From assembly GCA_027081065.1 (NCBI GenBank), contig JALWLW010000106.1, positions 1 to 37,295 of the forward strand: DNA of 37,295 bases, read 5' to 3'. A program made the translations under genes and the position numbers. This document shows positions 1 to 7,207 of the stretch, in pieces. The notes beneath the pieces were generated by a model. That model searched no databases. It saw only the letters and a program-made list of their open reading frames with translations, and was not told where the DNA came from. This stretch comes from Campylobacteraceae bacterium (lineage in GTDB: Bacteria > Campylobacterota > Campylobacteria > Campylobacterales > Sulfurovaceae). The stretch's first letter is position 1, and each line of letters starts with the position of its first letter.

Positions 1-12
1 TGTTAAAGATCA
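1..12 (-). promoter_or_regulatory. boxA-like antitermination site of an rRNA leader
   Basis: Read on the minus strand the first twelve bases are TGATCTTTAACA, one base away from the E. coli rrn boxA TGCTCTTTAACA. It lies about 70 bases downstream of the predicted transcription start of the promoter at 89-117, where boxA sits in an rRNA operon leader. BoxA in nascent RNA binds NusB/S10 and protects rRNA transcripts from Rho. The 16S gene itself would lie left of the window and is not seen, so the rRNA assignment is an inference from promoter plus boxA. Confidence 0.7.
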
Positions 13-88
13 CTTAAAAACACCTTCGTATCGTCTCCAATATTTTCGCCTCTTAACTTTAAGTGACTCCCAATGTTCTTGGACGCGT

Positions 89-117
89 ATTATAGAGAAA
101 TCTTCCTTCTCTGTCAA
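89..117 (-). promoter_or_regulatory. Consensus sigma-70 promoter, probably of an rRNA operon
   Basis: On the minus strand there is a perfect -35 TTGACA (112-117), a 17-base spacer and a perfect -10 TATAAT (89-94). This is the only fully consensus pair I found in the window. The bases after the -10 are GC-rich (ACGCGTCC), like discriminators of stringently controlled stable-RNA promoters. The 60 bases upstream (118-180) are very AT-rich and could act as an UP element. With the boxA at 1-12 this looks like an rrn promoter firing leftwards out of the window. Confidence 0.8.
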
Positions 118-191
118 GGGTTTCTTTGAATTCTTTTCTAAATATATGTAATTTGTAAATTTTCTATATTCTTTTATCTTTTCAACTAATA

Positions 192-1028
192 TTAAAAAAC
201 AATTGTTTTGTTTTCATGTACAAACACTCTATCATTTAAAACAAAATTTAAAGCCCTTGACAATACTATCTTCTCTACATCCCTACCAGCTTTTTGCATA
301 TCTTTCCATTCCAAGCGATGATTCACAGGAATTACATCTTGAGCAATAATTGGTCCTTCATCTAAATCATCAGTAACATAGTGTGCAGTAGCCCCAATAA
401 TTTTTACGCCTCTCTCATAGGCTTGTTTATAAGGATTAGCTCCTATAAATGCTGGTAAAAAAGAATGATGTATGTTTATAATTTTTTTAGGATAAGCTTT
501 TACAAATCTAGGTGTTAAAATTCTCATATACTTTGCTAACACTATATAGTCAAAGTTTTGCTCATCAATTAATGTCATAACTTGCTCTTCATGCTCTTCT
601 CTACTTTGTCCCTCTGCTGAAACTTTAAAAAAAGGAATATCAAAACGTCGAACCAAATGCTCTAAGGTGTCATGGTTTCCAATAACAGCTTCAATATCAG
701 CATCTAGTTCACCAGACTCATGTCGTATTAAAATGTCACCCAACGCATGTGACTCTTTGGTTACTAAAATAACAATCTTTTTACGCTTAGGTTCAACTAC
801 TCTCAAATTAGCATCAATAGGTGCAACTTTTTTCAATTCATTTTCTAACTCTGCTACATCAAAATCACCTGTCACCACCGTACGCATAAAAAACTTATGA
901 TGCTCTTTATCTACATATTCTCTATTATTCTCAATATTTAAATTTCTATCATAAAATACTTTTGAAATTTTATAAACCAAACCTTTGGCATCTTCACAAT
1001 CTATTAATACTCTTACTCGCTTTTCCAT
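192..1028 (-). CDS. purU: Formyltetrahydrofolate deformylase
   Basis: Hydrolyses 10-formyl-THF to formate and THF, balancing one-carbon pools and supplying formate for purine synthesis. The 278 residues match the usual PurU length. An N-terminal ACT-type regulatory domain (about residues 1-80) precedes a formyltransferase-fold domain. The catalytic region is visible as NIHHSFLPAF followed by GATAHYVTDDLDEGPII, giving the Asn-His-Asp triad of the formyl-transfer family. ATG start at 1028. It lies 56 bases downstream of the patatin-like gene on the same strand, so co-transcription is possible. Its end lies about 75 bases upstream of the putative rrn promoter, which fires in the same direction. 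Confidence 0.93.
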   Translation of the reverse strand: MEKRVRVLIDCEDAKGLVYKISKVFYDRNLNIENNREYVDKEHHKFFMRTVVTGDFDVAELENELKKVAPIDANLRVVEPKRKKIVILVTKESHALGDILIRHESGELDADIEAVIGNHDTLEHLVRRFDIPFFKVSAEGQSREEHEEQVMTLIDEQNFDYIVLAKYMRILTPRFVKAYPKKIINIHHSFLPAFIGANPYKQAYERGVKIIGATAHYVTDDLDEGPIIAQDVIPVNHRLEWKDMQKAGRDVEKIVLSRALNFVLNDRVFVHENKTIVF

Positions 1029-1084
1029 CTTTATCCTACTATAGTATATATGACGAAATTATAGCAACTTTTGAAATAAGATTC

Positions 1085-1840
1085 TTAAACAAGCTTTTTT
1101 GACAATTCATCCCATTGCTCTTTTAGTTCATTGTATCCACTCTCATAGGCACTTTGTATTTCTGAGAAATCAAAAAGATGCATATTTGCTACACCTTTAA
1201 CTTCAAAAAAAGCATCTGCTAACTTTTTAGAGGGTACAGAGTTTGACCTAATCATAATAAGTATGGAACGTATCATCAAAGATTTAAATGAATCTAACTC
1301 CTCACCTCTTAAAGGGTTAATATTTATGGCTAAAGATTTTTCATAATATTTCTCTAATGGCTTAACAGGCAAATTATCTGAGAACCCACCATCTATGTAA
1401 GAGTTCTCACCAATTTTTTTAGCACGAAACAAAGGGGTAATCGTTGAAGATGCTACCGTATATTCAATGGGGTTTCCTCTATCTATATATTCGCTCTCTC
1501 CCGTAGCAATATTGGTCACACAGATATGAAAAGGAATTTTTAAATCATCAAAGCTTTTTACCCTTAAAGTCTCTTCTAGTTTTTGTTCTAACTTCTCCAT
1601 CTTAAATAAACCTACATCTCCATTTGCCCAAACAAACAATTCTTTCTTCTCTAAGTTTGTCAAAAAATCTAACATATCATCACTTTTTAACCCAGCTGCT
1701 AAAAAAAGCCCAACTATCGCTCCAGCACTTGAACCCGAAACTGCTGTGACTTCCACGCCCTGCTCTTCTAAAAATTTAATCGCCCCTACATGAGCAGCTC
1801 CACGCAGACCACCACCACTTAAACTTAATGTAATTTTCAT
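1085..1840 (-). CDS. Patatin-like phospholipase (RssA-type)
   Basis: Predicted cytoplasmic serine acyl hydrolase of the bacterial patatin family, 251 residues. All the hallmarks are visible: the glycine-rich oxyanion loop GGGLRG at residues 9-14, the nucleophile elbow GSSAG at 36-40 (Ser38), and the DGG motif at 150-152 (Asp150), giving the Ser-Asp dyad. No signal peptide and no membrane segment. Closest in layout to the short single-domain YchK/RssA proteins. The physiological substrate is unknown for most bacterial members, so lipase activity on phospholipid or acyl esters is family knowledge, not shown here. It may be the first gene of a two-gene unit with purU. Confidence 0.85.
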   Translation of the reverse strand: MKITLSLSGGGLRGAAHVGAIKFLEEQGVEVTAVSGSSAGAIVGLFLAAGLKSDDMLDFLTNLEKKELFVWANGDVGLFKMEKLEQKLEETLRVKSFDDLKIPFHICVTNIATGESEYIDRGNPIEYTVASSTITPLFRAKKIGENSYIDGGFSDNLPVKPLEKYYEKSLAININPLRGEELDSFKSLMIRSILIMIRSNSVPSKKLADAFFEVKGVANMHLFDFSEIQSAYESGYNELKEQWDELSKKLV

Positions 1841-1872
1841 AATATATCTTTTTCACTATTAGATTTTTTATG

Positions 1873-1878
1873 TATAAT
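1873..1878 (+). promoter_or_regulatory. -10 element for the DUF6172-type gene
   Basis: TATAAT preceded by TG (TGTATAAT), 30 bases before the GTG start of the following gene and upstream of its AGAGG ribosome binding site (1896-1900). No good -35 is present, as is usual for Campylobacterota promoters. Confidence 0.55.
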
Positions 1879-1908
1879 ACCAAAAATTAACCTATAGAGG
1901 TAAACCTA

Positions 1909-2214
1909 GTGAAAAAAATATTTCAGATACAACAAGAACGACTAAAACCAGATAGAGCAGTAGATGCTATTAAAAATGAACTTCGTAAATATGCAAAACG
2001 AGAGAAGAAAAAAGATTTACCTAACAAAAAAACAATGTATTGGGATTTTGATTGTAAATTTGGAAAAACGGCTGAACTAGCAAGTGGCTGTACTTTTGAG
2101 GAGATTTCAACAAAGTTAAATTCTGTGGTTGAAAATGGTTGGGAAACGTGTTACATTGAAGTTATGGCTAAGGCTGTTGATAAACCTATTAAAGAAAAGA
2201 GTGAAGAAGAATAG
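1909..2214 (+). CDS. Small conserved protein, DUF6172 type
   Basis: A 101-residue soluble protein with no membrane segment. The order of a basic N-terminal helix (RKYAKREKKK), the core YWDFDCKFG, then GWETCYIEVMAKA matches my memory of the DUF6172 family, common in Gammaproteobacteria and Campylobacterota and of unknown function. It starts with GTG: the reading frame has no upstream ATG and an AGAGG Shine-Dalgarno lies 8 bases before the GTG. It stands alone between divergent patatin and convergent leuB. Its stop codon lies within the left arm of the downstream hairpin. Family name from memory; function unknown. Confidence 0.75.
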   Translation: MKKIFQIQQERLKPDRAVDAIKNELRKYAKREKKKDLPNKKTMYWDFDCKFGKTAELASGCTFEEISTKLNSVVENGWETCYIEVMAKAVDKPIKEKSEEE

Positions 2215-2253
2215 AAATATTCCCTTCAATTTCGCTCACGGAACGTTTCTATT
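2210..2253 (+). terminator. Bidirectional hairpin between convergent genes
   Basis: AATAGAAA (2210-2217) pairs with TTTCTATT (2246-2253). Inside it TTCC (2220-2223) pairs with GGAA (2240-2243), separated by a 2x2 internal loop. It lies between the ends of the DUF6172-type gene and leuB and includes the former's stop codon. The T-tract is short (TATTTT on plus), so termination strength is uncertain. Confidence 0.5.
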
Positions 2254-2264
2254 TTAAAACAAGT

Positions 2265-3335
2265 CTATTTAGAAACAAATTTAGCGATAATATCACCCAT
2301 CTGAGAACAAGATAATACTTCTTTTGCATCATATGCTCCCAAATCACCAGTACGGTAACCTTTTGCCAATGCTTTTTTAATTGCATCATCAATTTTATCA
2401 GCAGCTTCACTTTCACCCAAGGCATAACGTAACATCATAGAAGCACTTGATATGGTCGCCAATGGATTGGCAATTCCTTGACCAGCAATATCTGGAGCAG
2501 AACCGTGAATTGGTTCATACAGTCCAACTCCTTTTCCTGTACTAGCACTCGGAAGTAGTCCAATAGAACCACTTAACATTGAAGCTGCATCTGAAAGGAT
2601 ATCTCCAAAAATATTTCCTGTTAAAATAACATCAAATTGTTTTGGATTTCTAATCAATTGCATCGCAGCATTGTCAACATACATATGTGTAAGTTCAACT
2701 TCAGGGTACTCTTTTGCCACTTCAATAACCGTTTCACGCCAAAACTGACTTACTTCAAGAACATTTGCTTTGTCTACAGAACAAATTCTCTTATCACGTT
2801 TCATCGCAATATCAAAAGCAACATGGGCAATTCGTACTACTTCTTCACGTGTGTAAACCATGGTATTGTAAGCTCTATCTTCAAGAAGTTCTCTTGGCTG
2901 ACCAAAATAAATCCCTCCTGTTAACTCACGTACTACCATAATGTCCACCCCTTTAACCACATCGGCTTTTAGGGTTGAAGCATTCACCAATTCATCATAC
3001 ACAATAGCAGGACGTAAATTGGCAAATGTTCCCATCTCTTTTCGTATCGCAAGTAGCCCAGATTCAGGACGTAAATGACGCTCAACAGCATCCCATTTTG
3101 GTCCACCAATCGCACCAAAAAGGACAGCATCTGCTTTTTTTACCCCTTGAATGGTTGCATCAGGAAGAGGAACACCTGTTTCATCTAACGCTGCTCCACC
3201 CATTAATAATTCATCATACTCTAAATTAAAACCCATGTTTGCTGAAAGTGCATCTAAAACTTTAACAGCCTCATCAACAATCTCTGGTCCAATTCCATCA
3301 CCTTTAATCACGGCAATTTTATAATTTTTCATCAT
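2265..3335 (-). CDS. leuB: 3-isopropylmalate dehydrogenase
   Basis: NAD-dependent oxidative decarboxylation of 3-isopropylmalate, third step of leucine synthesis. 356 residues, standard length. N-terminal [10 protein letters not shown], the substrate arginine segment around [10 protein letters not shown], and the family signature [17 protein letters not shown] with GLLPSAS are all visible. The ORF opens with two consecutive ATG codons (3335 and 3332). It starts 3 bases after the leuD stop, so the two are coupled, in the order leuD-leuB. leuA and leuC are not in the window. Confidence 0.96.
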   Translation of the reverse strand: MMKNYKIAVIKGDGIGPEIVDEAVKVLDALSANMGFNLEYDELLMGGAALDETGVPLPDATIQGVKKADAVLFGAIGGPKWDAVERHLRPESGLLAIRKEMGTFANLRPAIVYDELVNASTLKADVVKGVDIMVVRELTGGIYFGQPRELLEDRAYNTMVYTREEVVRIAHVAFDIAMKRDKRICSVDKANVLEVSQFWRETVIEVAKEYPEVELTHMYVDNAAMQLIRNPKQFDVILTGNIFGDILSDAASMLSGSIGLLPSASTGKGVGLYEPIHGSAPDIAGQGIANPLATISSASMMLRYALGESEAADKIDDAIKKALAKGYRTGDLGAYDAKEVLSCSQMGDIIAKFVSK

Positions 3336-3338
3336 CTT

Positions 3339-3851
3339 TTAGACCTTTTCAGCTATTTCTTTTTCACGAATCTCTTTTTTGGCAAATGCAATCAATCCAC
3401 CAGCATCAACCAACTCTTGCATAAACTCTGGAATTGGTGAGAATTTATAAGTCTTCGCTTGTGTAATGTTAATTACTTCACCCTTAGCCATGTCAACTTT
3501 AACCGTATCACCCTCTTCAATTTCAGCTGACTCTTCAAGCTCAAAAATTGGTAAACCCATGTTAAAGGCATTTCGGTAAAAAATTCTCGCAAAGGTAGGA
3601 GCAATAATAGCAGAAACACCAGCAGCTTTCAGTGCGATAGGTGCATGTTCACGACTTGAACCACAACCAAAATTTTCACCAGCTACGATGATGTCACCCT
3701 TACTCATTTTAGAAACAAACGCTGGGTCTGCATCTTCCATAACATGCTTTGCCAATTCACTTGGCTCACTTGTGTTAAGATATCTAGCTGCAATAATTAA
3801 ATCGGTGTCAATATGAGCACCAAACTTCCAAACTTTACCTTGCAAAGTCAT
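3339..3851 (-). CDS. leuD: 3-isopropylmalate dehydratase small subunit
   Basis: Small (swivel) subunit of isopropylmalate isomerase, which with the iron-sulfur subunit LeuC interconverts 2- and 3-isopropylmalate. 170 residues is the short LeuD2-type length. Visible motifs are FGAHIDTDLIIAARYL near the start, GENFGCGSSREHAP and IIAPTFARIFYRNAFNMGLPI. The extra C-terminal basic tail (KKEIREKEIAEKV) is variable in the family. Its own -10 (3897-3902) precedes it, and it is immediately followed by leuB. LeuC must be encoded elsewhere, so the complex is split across loci. Confidence 0.95.
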   Translation of the reverse strand: MTLQGKVWKFGAHIDTDLIIAARYLNTSEPSELAKHVMEDADPAFVSKMSKGDIIVAGENFGCGSSREHAPIALKAAGVSAIIAPTFARIFYRNAFNMGLPIFELEESAEIEEGDTVKVDMAKGEVINITQAKTYKFSPIPEFMQELVDAGGLIAFAKKEIREKEIAEKV

Positions 3852-3896
3852 CCTTTAAAGTAGAAGACTAAAAAGTCTCCGTGAAATATGGTCGCG

Positions 3897-3902
3897 ATTA
3901 TA
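3897..3902 (-). promoter_or_regulatory. -10 element for leuD-leuB
   Basis: TATAAT on the minus strand followed by a GC-rich stretch (CGCGACC), about 45 bases before the leuD start. The leader contains a small hairpin AGACT-TTTT-AGTCT (3865-3878 on plus) and an AAAGGA ribosome binding site. No -35 at the right distance. Confidence 0.5.
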
Positions 3903-3944
3903 ACTAAAAAGCATTAAGATATGCGTTAATTATTATTGTCAAAA

Positions 3945-4760
3945 TTAATACCTCTCAATCCTTGCATCAAACGAACGCACTTCACCATCATCATAAATTT
4001 TAATTTTTTTAGCAAAAATTCCTCGACCCTCATCATCCAATTCAAAAATAATAATTTGTAAAATATTTTGACACTGTTTATCAATGTCATAATGCCCACC
4101 AACACCTGTTAAAAAACGGTTCATTGGCACTTTTTTCTCCATACCAATCACCCCATCACGACAACCTGTTAGTCCAACATCAGAGACATAACAACAACCA
4201 TCTACAAGCATAAGATCATCTGTTCCTACATGCGTATGTGTTCCAAACAAAGCAGAAATACGTTTTTTTAAGAGGTGCAACATAGCCAATTTCTCACTGG
4301 TCGCTTCTGCGTGTATGTCTACAATAATGTGTTTAATACCCTCTTCTTTTAACTCATCTACAACCTCATCCATCAGCACAAAAGGGTTGTCAACCATTGG
4401 CATGGTGTAATGTCCCATTACATTAACAATGGCTACTTCATGATTCAGAACATTCACTTTTATAAACCCCTCACCAGGGCTTTTTCTTGGATAATTAATA
4501 GGACGAATTAAAGGGTAATCTTTATAAAGTAAAAAAACCTCTTTTTTATCCCAAGAGTGGTTTCCTCCTGTCATCACATCAATGCCATTTCCTAAAAGCT
4601 CTTCACAATTTTTTTTAGTCAATCCAAAACCATGAGAAGCATTTTCATAGTTGGCAATGACTAAATCTAACCCATGTTCAATACGAAGCTTTGGCAAATA
4701 TTGAGCGATAATATCTCTCCCTGGTTTACCAACAATATCCCCTATAAATGCTAATTTCAT
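3945..4760 (-). CDS. YmdB-type metallophosphoesterase (TIGR00282)
   Basis: Predicted dinuclear-metal phosphodiesterase of the YmdB family, whose characterised Bacillus and Deinococcus members cleave 2',3'-cyclic nucleotides. 271 residues, typical. Metal ligands expected for the fold are in place: Asp8 (GDIVGKPGR), Glu39/Asn40 (NYENASHG), Asn67-His68 (GGNHSWD), His150 (DIHAEATSEK), and His175/His177 (GTHTHVGTDD). The signature SDVGLTGCRDGVIGM is also present. No signal peptide, so cytoplasmic. It lies upstream of leuD on the same strand with 93 bases between, containing the leuD promoter. The physiological substrate in this group is unknown. Confidence 0.9.
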   Translation of the reverse strand: MKLAFIGDIVGKPGRDIIAQYLPKLRIEHGLDLVIANYENASHGFGLTKKNCEELLGNGIDVMTGGNHSWDKKEVFLLYKDYPLIRPINYPRKSPGEGFIKVNVLNHEVAIVNVMGHYTMPMVDNPFVLMDEVVDELKEEGIKHIIVDIHAEATSEKLAMLHLLKKRISALFGTHTHVGTDDLMLVDGCCYVSDVGLTGCRDGVIGMEKKVPMNRFLTGVGGHYDIDKQCQNILQIIIFELDDEGRGIFAKKIKIYDDGEVRSFDARIERY

Positions 4761-4781
4761 TAAAAAGCCAAATTCATAAAA

Positions 4782-5036
4782 TTACTTTTTCTCTTCGCAA
4801 ATCATTGTATCATGACCACAAGTTCTACATTTTGAGCGTACCGTAAAAATATACCAACCATTTTTGTCTTTTAAAATAGGTGTTTTACATTTAGCACAAA
4901 GCATTTTACTTTGCATAATTGCTGCTATCATCGCAGGAATATAATAATAAAGATTTTCAAAAAAAACTGCAAAAATAACTAATGTCCCAACAACAACAGA
5001 AAGAAGCATATATTTTAGAAAAGAAGAAAAACACAT
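4782..5036 (-). CDS. Small membrane protein with C-terminal zinc ribbon
   Basis: An 84-residue protein I do not recognise. Two hydrophobic segments (about residues 8-26 and 29-42) form a helical hairpin. Then come two CxxC pairs (Cys47/Cys50 and Cys70/Cys73), about 20 residues apart, as in a rubredoxin-like zinc ribbon. The tail adds one more Cys80. A -10 element (5061-5066) and an AAGGG ribosome binding site precede the ATG, supporting a real gene. It ends 21 bases before the YmdB-type gene on the same strand, so the pair may be co-transcribed. Function unknown. Confidence 0.7.
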   Translation of the reverse strand: MCFSSFLKYMLLSVVVGTLVIFAVFFENLYYYIPAMIAAIMQSKMLCAKCKTPILKDKNGWYIFTVRSKCRTCGHDTMICEEKK

Positions 5037-5060
5037 AAACTACCCTTAAATTAATGAGAT

Positions 5061-5066
5061 ATTATA
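5061..5066 (-). promoter_or_regulatory. -10 element for the zinc-ribbon membrane protein
   Basis: TATAAT on the minus strand, 25 bases before the ATG at 5036 and upstream of an AAGGG ribosome binding site. No recognisable -35. Confidence 0.45.
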
Positions 5067-5154
5067 ACATCTTTTTTTAAATCATAAACTATACACTTTT
5101 ACTCATAACTATCATTTAATCTTTTACTTTAATATTGTTTTTACTGATATCTTG

Positions 5155-5160
5155 TATAAT
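5155..5160 (+). promoter_or_regulatory. -10 element touching the start of the SH3-SPOR gene
   Basis: TTGTATAAT ends only six bases before the chosen ATG (5167). A transcript from it would begin at or within a base or two of the start codon. See the leaderless finding. Confidence 0.45.
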
Positions 5161-5166
5161 TTTGTT

Positions 5167-6174
5167 ATGAAAAAAATAATTATAATAACTTTACTGTTTA
5201 TGGGATTGGGACATGCTACAAAATATGAAATCACCAATATTAAAAGAGGAGGAACACTTAATGTACGTGACCTTCCTTTTATTAATAAGTCAGAAATAGT
5301 AGGAAGAATCCCTTCTCATGCCTCTAACATTAGCATCAAAGAGTGTACTGAGCTTCAAGACGGTTCAGAGTGGTGTTATATCAATGCTCCTCAGGGTGCA
5401 TCTCATATTGAAGGATGGGTCAGTTCATACTATTTAAAAAAAATGTCAAAACGAAGCCGTGCCTCTAAAGCTCATATTCAAAACTTTTTACATAACTTTT
5501 ATATGGCAGATGAAGAGAACTACCTTGACAAACTACAAGTATTCTATGCTTTTCCGATGCAAAAATATTTATGGGAAAAAAACCTCTCTTTAATGGATTT
5601 ACGTGCAAAAAAAGTTCGTGAGTATAAAAAATGGCCAAAACGGAACTATCGTCTAACCTATTTAAAAATTTTAAAACGTAAAGCCAACTATATTGATGTT
5701 CAAACAACTGTACGTTGGAGCTTTAAAGGGCATGGTGATTATGAAAAAGGAAAAGATATTCAAAAAATTCGTCTCATCCCTATGGGTAATACCTTTAAAG
5801 TATCTGCTTTAAAAAATTTTAAACACATTGTCTTTCCTAAACCAAAACCAGTGATTGAAGATGAAAACTTAACCCTCATGGCAAGTAATTCTGAACAAAA
5901 TACTACAACTAAACCAATCGTGAAGAAAGAAGTCCCTACACATAAATTTTACATCAAGTCAGGTTCATTCTTCTCAAAAATTTCACCAACATACTTAGCA
6001 AGTATTAGCAACAATGGATTCCCTTACATGATACAAAAAGTACAACAAGGAGACAAAGTTATTCGCCGTGTATTCATTGGGCCGTTTAACTCTATTAGCG
6101 AAGCAACACAAGCATTGGTTACTGTTCGTGCTAAGATTAATGAGTTTGCTTATATTCAGAGTAATATTAAATAA
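5167..6174 (+). CDS. Exported SH3-SPOR envelope protein
   Basis: A 335-residue secreted or periplasmic protein. I start it at the ATG at 5167, where MKKIIIITLLFMGLGHA reads as a signal peptide; the open frame extends five codons upstream, which would bury it. After the signal comes a bacterial SH3-like domain (NIKRGGTLNVRDLPF...WCYINAP...GWVSSYYL), then a middle domain rich in Lys/Arg/Tyr and a short disordered linker. The C-terminal SPOR domain runs from about THKFYIKSGSF to the end, with the RVFIGPF core strand. SPOR domains bind denuded septal peptidoglycan and SH3b domains bind wall peptides, so a wall-binding role at division sites is inferred. It overlaps the end of queA by 8 bases, tail to tail. 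Confidence 0.8.
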   Translation: MKKIIIITLLFMGLGHATKYEITNIKRGGTLNVRDLPFINKSEIVGRIPSHASNISIKECTELQDGSEWCYINAPQGASHIEGWVSSYYLKKMSKRSRASKAHIQNFLHNFYMADEENYLDKLQVFYAFPMQKYLWEKNLSLMDLRAKKVREYKKWPKRNYRLTYLKILKRKANYIDVQTTVRWSFKGHGDYEKGKDIQKIRLIPMGNTFKVSALKNFKHIVFPKPKPVIEDENLTLMASNSEQNTTTKPIVKKEVPTHKFYIKSGSFFSKISPTYLASISNNGFPYMIQKVQQGDKVIRRVFIGPFNSISEATQALVTVRAKINEFAYIQSNIK

Positions 6175-7207
6175 TCAACATAGCATCCCCATAAGAAAAG
6201 AAACGATACTCTTTTTCTATGGCTTCATGATAAAGTTCAAGAGTTTTCTCACGCCCAACAAAAGCAGAAACTAACATGATGAGGGTACTTTTTGGCAAGT
6301 GAAAATTTGTTAAGAGGTGGTTGACTCTTTGGGGTTTGTTACTTGGGTTTAAAAACAAATCACACTCGCCAGAAGTTTTGTTTGTTCTTGAAAAGTATTC
6401 AACTGTTCTTGTAACCGTTGTACCTACAGCTAAAATAGGTTTTGAACTTTCTAAGACTTTAGCACTCTCTTTAGGTATGTCAAAAAACTCTGAATGCATG
6501 GGGTGTTCTAGAATTGCTTCTACTTCTACAGGTTTAAACGTTCCTGCTCCTACATGTAAAGTGATTTTATGGGTTTTGTATCTGTTTTCAAAGGCTTCAA
6601 AAAGTTCAGGAGTAAAGTGTAACGATGCTGTGGGAGCTGCTACAGCTCCTGCATTTTTAGCAAAGAGGGTTTGGTAGTCTGTCTCATCTTGCTCGTTATC
6701 TTCTCTTTGCATGTAAGGAGGTAGGGGAATGTGTCCTATTTTATCTAATACTTGCACTAAGTCTTCAAAACGTATTTCTTTACCTTTGTGGGTAAAGGTT
6801 ACCACACGAGAACCATCTTCATTAAATCTTACAACGGTGGCTACTAAATTGTCATCAAAAAAGAGTTCTGAGTCTAGTTGTACTTTGCCACGTATCATCA
6901 CCAAATATTCATGAGCAGAGAGAGGTTTGTTGAAGAGTAGTTCTACTTTTCCTCCTCCTTGACCATGCTCATCTGTTTTTTTCTTACCAAATATACGGGC
7001 TTTAATGACTTTGGTGTCATTGAGTACGACTTCACAATTTTGGGGTAAAAAATCTAAGATATTTTTAAAAAAGGTATGCGTAGTGGTATTGGTCGCTCTG
7101 TCATAAACCAAAAGTTTTGCATGGTCACGAGGGTGTATGGGGGTTTGAGCTATGAGATGAGCTGGAAGCTCATAATCATAGCTAGAGGTTAAAAGTTCTC
7201 TGTTCAT
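6167..7207 (-). CDS. queA: S-adenosylmethionine:tRNA ribosyltransferase-isomerase
   Basis: Transfers and isomerises the ribosyl group of SAM onto preQ1 in tRNA, giving epoxyqueuosine at the wobble base. 346 residues, normal length. Recognisable stretches are YDYELPAHLIAQTPIHPRDHAKLLVYDR at the N-terminus, GHIPLPPYMQR, the TASLHFTPELF segment, HVGAGTFKPV and the C-terminal NFHLPKSTLIMLVSAF. Its ATG directly abuts the tatC stop (TAAATG), so translation is probably coupled in a tatB-tatC-queA operon. A second queuosine gene, queD, is at the right edge. Confidence 0.96.
   Translation of the reverse strand: MNRELLTSSYDYELPAHLIAQTPIHPRDHAKLLVYDRATNTTTHTFFKNILDFLPQNCEVVLNDTKVIKARIFGKKKTDEHGQGGGKVELLFNKPLSAHEYLVMIRGKVQLDSELFFDDNLVATVVRFNEDGSRVVTFTHKGKEIRFEDLVQVLDKIGHIPLPPYMQREDNEQDETDYQTLFAKNAGAVAAPTASLHFTPELFEAFENRYKTHKITLHVGAGTFKPVEVEAILEHPMHSEFFDIPKESAKVLESSKPILAVGTTVTRTVEYFSRTNKTSGECDLFLNPSNKPQRVNHLLTNFHLPKSTLIMLVSAFVGREKTLELYHEAIEKEYRFFSYGDAMLII

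Noticed and set aside
667..900. Open frames on the strand opposite purU, leuB, queA, tal and others (for example 667-900, 2637-2924, 6321-6677, 27749-28000).
   Set aside because: They lie wholly within confident genes, lack ribosome binding sites and give no recognisable proteins.
3897..3942. A TTGACA (3937-3942 on the minus strand) upstream of the leuD -10.
   Set aside because: It lies 34 bases from the TATAAT, about twice the allowed spacing, so I kept only the -10.
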